Position numbers and translations under genes: made by a program
The notes under the pieces: model-generated
The model's database searches: none
What the model saw: the letters and a program-made list of their open reading frames with translations, nothing else
Told to the model about the DNA's origin: nothing
Part shown: positions 32,291-35,574 of the stretch, piece by piece
Position numbering within the stretch: the stretch's first letter is position 1
How the letters are laid out: each line of letters opens with the position of its first letter
Assembly (NCBI RefSeq): GCF_029968035.1
Contig: NZ_JASCIQ010000060.1
Span: 1-35,574 of the forward strand
Direction of reading: 5' to 3'
Length of the DNA: 35,574 bases
From: Streptomyces cavernicola
Lineage (GTDB): Bacteria > Actinomycetota > Actinomycetes > Streptomycetales > Streptomycetaceae

Positions 32291-32797
32291 TCATCCGCTG
32301 AGCTCGTACGTGCACTCCGTGTCCGTCCGGCCGGTCAGGCGGAACCCGGCCCGTTGCAGTACGCGCTGGGAGGGCGTGTTGTCGGGTTCGGTGCGGGCGT
32401 ACACCGTCGTCACGCCGGCCTGGGCGAGGGCCCAGGCGGTGAGGGAGCGCAGGGCCGCGGTCGCGTAGCCGTGGCCGCGGGCGGTGCTGACCAGGTCGTA
32501 GCCGATCTCGACGCGGCCGTCGACGGGCGCGGTGTGGAAGCCCATCGCGCCGACCGCGAGCCCGTCGGCGGCGCGCGCGATGACGTACACGCCCCAGCCC
32601 GGTACGTACGTGCCCTCGCCCTCGGCCTTGGCGACGAGGCCCGCGCCGATGCGGGTGCCCTCCTCGGGGCCGCCCTCGATCCAGTCGAAGCCGCCGTCGC
32701 CGCCGAGCGCGAGGTTGGCCGCGGCGGGCGGGGCGACCTCGTGCAGCGTGACGAGGGCGGAGGCGGTCTGCGGGTCGTGCTGCGGGGTCAGGGTCAT
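32291..32797 (-). CDS. GNAT acetyltransferase, RimJ/RimL-like
   Basis: 168 residues. Typical features: VIARAADGLAVGAMGFH, VDGRVEIGYDLVSTARGHGYATAAL (acetyl-CoA loop RGHGYA), and TVYARTEPDNTPSQRVLQRAGFRL near the C-terminus, all characteristic of the RimJ/RimL branch that acetylates protein N-termini or small amines. Target unknown. The ATG at 32797 is 7 bp after the HD-gene stop, so the two are cotranscribed. Confidence 0.88.
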   Translation of the reverse strand: MTLTPQHDPQTASALVTLHEVAPPAAANLALGGDGGFDWIEGGPEEGTRIGAGLVAKAEGEGTYVPGWGVYVIARAADGLAVGAMGFHTAPVDGRVEIGYDLVSTARGHGYATAALRSLTAWALAQAGVTTVYARTEPDNTPSQRVLQRAGFRLTGRTDTECTYELSG

Positions 32798-32804
32798 GCC
32801 CCGA

Positions 32805-33443
32805 TCATGCCGTGAGCAGCTCCAGCTCGACAGTGAGATTCCGGCGGGCCCGCTCCTCCCACGCGGAGAGGCCGTGCGGGGTGCGGAAAAGCCGGGGCAG
32901 GTCGAGGAGTTGACGCAGGACGGCGGCGCGCCCGTCGCGGAACGCCTCGTCCGGGACGAAGGCGTACTCCTCGCGCACGGCGGCCGCGTACGTGGCGTAA
33001 ACGTCCGGCTCGGCGGCCAGGATCGCGAGGTCGGCGTCGCACAGGACCTCGCCGTTGCGGTCGCCCTCGGCGGGGTCGTGGCTGACGGTGAGGCGGACGA
33101 GCCGGGCGACTTCGGCGGTCGCGTCCGGGCCCAACCCGGCCTCGGGCAGGGCGCGTTCAGCGAGCCGGGCGGAGCGCTCCTCGTTCTCGGACCGCTCCGG
33201 CAGGTACACCGCGTCGTGGAACCAGGCGGCGAGCCGGACGACGTCCGCGTCCTCGGCGTGCGCGGCGAGCGTGTCGATGTGGTCCAGGACGGCAGTGAGG
33301 TGGGCGAGCGTGTGGTACTTCCGCTGCGGCTCGGCCCACCGCTCGACGAGGTGCACGGCGTACGGGGCCGGGTCGGGGCCGCCGCCCTCGCCGCGCACGG
33401 CGAGCAGGGCGGCGGCCCAGCGCTGCTGAAGGTCGAGGGTCAT
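32805..33443 (-). CDS. HD-domain phosphohydrolase-like protein
   Basis: 212 residues. HD superfamily residues: KYHTLAHL near residue 42, the HD pair in AAWFHDAVY near residue 75, and DADLAIL near 130, the pattern of small predicted metal-dependent phosphohydrolases. Substrate unknown. Third-base GC normal, ATG at 33443. Placed between the isochorismatase gene (47-bp gap) and the GNAT gene (7-bp gap) on the same strand, so probably one operon. Confidence 0.82.
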   Translation of the reverse strand: MTLDLQQRWAAALLAVRGEGGGPDPAPYAVHLVERWAEPQRKYHTLAHLTAVLDHIDTLAAHAEDADVVRLAAWFHDAVYLPERSENEERSARLAERALPEAGLGPDATAEVARLVRLTVSHDPAEGDRNGEVLCDADLAILAAEPDVYATYAAAVREEYAFVPDEAFRDGRAAVLRQLLDLPRLFRTPHGLSAWEERARRNLTVELELLTA

Positions 33444-33490
33444 GCCAGGGAGCCTAGGCCCCGGCGACCGGGCGACTCACCCCAGGTGGG

Positions 33491-34087
33491 TCACCCCAGG
33501 TGGTCCGCCGACGGCACGACGACCCCGTACAGGTCGGCGACCGTGCCGAGCGCGCTGTGGTGGACCTGCTCGGCCGGGACCTCGCCGTCGCGCGCGCCGT
33601 GCGTGAGCGGGCGGGTGGCGCAGGCGTCGGCGACGACGGTGGGGCGGTTGCCGCGCAGGAACGCGCCCTGCGAGGTGAACGTGACGCACATGTGGGTCAT
33701 GAAGCCGACGACCACGACGTCCTTGTTCCCGGCGGCGTCGACGTGCTCGCCGAGGTCGGTGCCGAAGAACGAGTCGGGGGCGCCCTTCACCACGACCGGC
33801 TCGCCCTCGACGGGCGCGACCTTCTCGTGGATCTGCCCGATCTCGGCCCGGATGTCGTACGGGGTGCCTGCGCCGCCGTCGTGCATCACGTGCACGATCT
33901 TCGACCCGGCGGCGCGGGCGCGGGCGAGGAGCTCGGCCGCGTTGTCCAACGCCTCGCGCCAGCCGGTGAGTTCGAGGGCGCCGCGGGTGTAGGTGTTCTG
34001 GTAGTCGACGAGGATCAGCGTCGCGTCGCCGAGCACGGCCGGGGTCTGATCGAGGCCGCTGAGTTCGCGCAGGGTTGTCGTTGCCAT
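33491..34087 (-). CDS. Isochorismatase-family cysteine hydrolase
   Basis: 198 residues. The catalytic triad of the family is in place: Asp28 in LILVDYQN, Lys101 in VVVKGAPDSFF, Cys134 in THMCVTFTS, with the preceding cis-peptide region VVGFMTH. Likely hydrolyses an amide or ester such as an amidated nicotinate-type compound; substrate unknown. The ATG at 34087 faces the divergent GlxA-type regulator, a frequent genomic pairing in which the regulator controls the hydrolase. Confidence 0.87.
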   Translation of the reverse strand: MATTTLRELSGLDQTPAVLGDATLILVDYQNTYTRGALELTGWREALDNAAELLARARAAGSKIVHVMHDGGAGTPYDIRAEIGQIHEKVAPVEGEPVVVKGAPDSFFGTDLGEHVDAAGNKDVVVVGFMTHMCVTFTSQGAFLRGNRPTVVADACATRPLTHGARDGEVPAEQVHHSALGTVADLYGVVVPSADHLG

Positions 34088-34182
34088 GCGTCCACGCTAG
34101 GGACGCGCGGCGATGGCGGCAATGTCATGTAACTTGCAGATACGGACATGGGGTGGGTGTCGACGTACGAGGAGGAGTGGCT

Positions 34183-35166
34183 GTGGCGGACCGGCTGATC
34201 GTGGTGATGCTTTTCGACGGGGTCGACCTGCTCGACGTGACGGGCCCGCCGGAGGTCTTCGCGCTGCTGCGCCGCGAGGCGGGCGACGCGGCGGGGTACC
34301 GGGTCGTGCTGGCCGCGGAGTCCCTCGCCCCCGTGACGACCTCGGCGGGAGTGCGCGTACTGCCGGACGTGACGTACGACGACGTGACGGGCCGGCCCAT
34401 CGACACGCTGCTCGTGCCGGGCTCGGTGGAGCCGGACGGGGCGGGCGGGGTGCGGGCGGTCGCGGACTCGGAGGTGGTCGCCCGGGTCGCGAAGCTGGCG
34501 GGTGCGTCCCGCCGTATCGCCTCGGTCTGCGTGGGAGCCCATCTCCTCGCCGCGGCGGGCCTGTTGGACGGCAAGCGGGCCACCACGCACTGGTCGACGG
34601 CCCAGCAGCTCGCCGCGGACCACCCGGCCGTACGGGTCGACGCGGACCCGATCTTCATCCGCGAGGGCCAGGTGTGGACGGGCGCGGGCATCACGGCCTG
34701 CCTGGACCTCTCCCTCGCCTTGGTCGCGGAGGACTTCGGCGAGGCGACGGCGCTGCGGGTGGCCCGGCAGCTCGTCATGTACCTCAAACGGCCCAGCGGC
34801 CAGAGCCAGTTCAGCGTCCCGACGGAGCCCGGCTCGACGACGCGCCGCATGGACGAGCTGCGCGCGTACGTCACCCAGAACCTCGCCCGCCGCCTCACGG
34901 TCCCGGACCTCGCGGCCGCGGCCCACGTCAGCGAACGCCAGCTCACCCGCCTCTTCAAGACGGAACTCGGCATGACGCCCGCTTCCTACGTGGAGTCCGC
35001 TCGGGTCGAAGTGGCGCGCCAGCGCCTGGAGTTGACGGACGACACCCTGGACCGCGTGGCGACGGCCTGCGGCTTCGGCACGGTGGACACGCTGATCCGG
35101 GCGTTCCGCCGCAGACTCAACACGACGCCTACGGAGTACCGGGGGCGGTTCCGGCACGTGACCTAG
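34183..35166 (+). CDS. GlxA-family transcriptional regulator (DJ-1/PfpI + AraC HTH)
   Basis: 327 residues. N-terminal DJ-1/PfpI-like domain (about 1-185: VVMLFDGVDLLDVTGPPEVF and the nucleophile-elbow-like SVCVGAHLLAAAGLLDG), then a two-helix AraC/XylS DNA-binding domain (about 220-320: VPDLAAAAHVSERQLTRLFK and CGFGTVDTLIRAFRR). GTG 34183 is used because GGAGGAG lies 5 bases upstream; the longer upstream frame has no family sequence. Divergent from the isochorismatase gene with 95 bp between, so it probably regulates that gene. Amidase-class effectors are known for relatives. Confidence 0.88.
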   Translation: MADRLIVVMLFDGVDLLDVTGPPEVFALLRREAGDAAGYRVVLAAESLAPVTTSAGVRVLPDVTYDDVTGRPIDTLLVPGSVEPDGAGGVRAVADSEVVARVAKLAGASRRIASVCVGAHLLAAAGLLDGKRATTHWSTAQQLAADHPAVRVDADPIFIREGQVWTGAGITACLDLSLALVAEDFGEATALRVARQLVMYLKRPSGQSQFSVPTEPGSTTRRMDELRAYVTQNLARRLTVPDLAAAAHVSERQLTRLFKTELGMTPASYVESARVEVARQRLELTDDTLDRVATACGFGTVDTLIRAFRRRLNTTPTEYRGRFRHVT

Positions 35167-35224
35167 ACGTGAGCATTTTATGGCCGCGTCCAGAGCTGAC
35201 TAGGCAAATCCGATGCCGTGGCCT

Positions 35225-35274
35225 TCAGGGGCCGTGATCACGCCATATTCGCGGTGCCGACGGCTGGCCCCTGA
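35225..35274 (+). terminator. Stem-loop between the GlxA-type regulator and the last gene
   Basis: tcaggggcc (35225-35233) pairs with ggcccctga (35266-35274), loop 32 bases. It is the only structured part of the 209-bp gap and lies 59 bp beyond the stop, so it may terminate the regulator transcript. Confidence 0.4.
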
Positions 35275-35375
35275 GGAGCAGTCAGTCCCGTCGGTTACGG
35301 TGCAGATTCGCACAAGTGTTGTTGGGTACGCAGGCGCGAAGCTGTAACTGGCGTACGGGGGAAGGGAATACGGGG

Positions 35376-35574
35376 ATGGGCTACGTCCTGCCCGAATGGG
35401 TGGATACGCTTCTCGACTTCGCAGGCATCAACTGGCCGAACGTGGACGAGGACGACTACCGCGAGATGGCCGACTCGTTGCGTGAGCTCGCGGATGCATT
35501 CGACGACCACGCGGGTGAGGCGCACGGTGCGGTGAGTCGACTGCTGTCGTCCAGCGAGGGCTGGGCGGTGGACG
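35376..35574 (+). CDS. N-terminal part of a putative polymorphic toxin / WXG100-like secreted protein (cut by window end)
   Basis: 66 codons to the window edge. The product starts MGYVLPEWVDTLLDF and continues with INWPNVDEDDYREMADSLRE-type sequence, then LLSSSEGWAVD: an acidic helical hairpin with a GW turn. This matches, from memory, the conserved N-terminal domain of large Streptomyces proteins thought to be type VII-secreted polymorphic toxins. The ATG at 35376 has gggggaaggg a few bases upstream. GC at third positions is lower than in its neighbours. The toxin domain and any immunity gene lie beyond the window, so function is unproven. Confidence 0.6.
   Translation, partial: MGYVLPEWVDTLLDFAGINWPNVDEDDYREMADSLRELADAFDDHAGEAHGAVSRLLSSSEGWAVD

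Noticed and set aside
35297..35315. GTG-N8-CAC pattern upstream of the last gene as a Crp site
   Set aside because: It lacks the G required by the S. coelicolor Crp motif and the outer bases do not match; a common chance pattern.

Overview
The window is chromosomal DNA of a Streptomyces species. It has very high GC, strong G/C bias at third codon positions, GTG starts, lipobox lipoproteins, DasR-type (dre) and CIRCE operators, and a gene order that, from memory, resembles the S. coelicolor core region around terD, cdgB, nagKA, thrC, groEL2 and murQ. No tool was run; every family call is from reading the translations.

Layout. 1-3.2 kb: M1-family metallopeptidase lipoprotein, a GNAT acetyltransferase and a TerD protein, with a long intergenic palindrome. 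3.3-7.8 kb: an amino-sugar catabolic run on the + strand (ROK kinase nagK, deacetylase nagA, PfkB kinase, class II aldolase) behind a dre site. 7.8-11.5 kb: a membrane-anchored carbohydrate-binding protein, the diguanylate cyclase CdgB (GAF-PAS-GGDEF) and a flavin reductase. 11.5-13.7 kb: an 0.8-kb gene-poor stretch, then a GntR/UTRA regulator and a HATPase sharing paired operators. 13.7-16.7 kb: ArfB-like peptidyl-tRNA hydrolase, a SIS-domain sugar isomerase and a divergent sugar-binding lipoprotein, with two tandem dre sites and three 23-bp iterons between the last two. 16.7-21 kb: DUF3263 protein, trehalose synthesis (otsB, otsA converging) and glucosyl-3-phosphoglycerate synthase. 21-25.5 kb: SAM-I riboswitch and threonine synthase, a CysO-like sulfur carrier ending Gly-Gly-Cys, a cold-shock protein, and groEL2 behind two CIRCE elements. 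25.6-29.4 kb: truncated YoeB toxin and a MurNAc cluster (murR-murQ-murP, minus strand). 29.5-35.6 kb: an internally shortened Rpn-like protein, small hypotheticals, an MFS pump, GNAT, HD and isochorismatase genes, a divergent GlxA-type regulator, and the first part of a probable polymorphic toxin cut by the window end.

How it fits together. MurP/MurQ deliver GlcNAc-6-phosphate, the substrate of NagA, so the MurNAc and GlcNAc gene sets in the same window converge on one enzyme. The three dre-like sites place nagKA and the SIS/binding-protein pair under likely DasR control. The PfkB kinase, class II aldolase and AgaS-like SIS protein could also make up a tagatose-6-phosphate (GalNAc) branch. 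OtsAB and GpgS supply compatible solutes and storage-sugar precursors.

Items most worth follow-up: the SAM riboswitch of thrC with mutually exclusive helices, the gene-encoded GG-Cys tail on the CysO-like protein, a Crp-type palindrome on the cdgB promoter, a family of TIR-bounded intergenic elements carrying a shared 28-nt core, and the possible complete GalNAc route.
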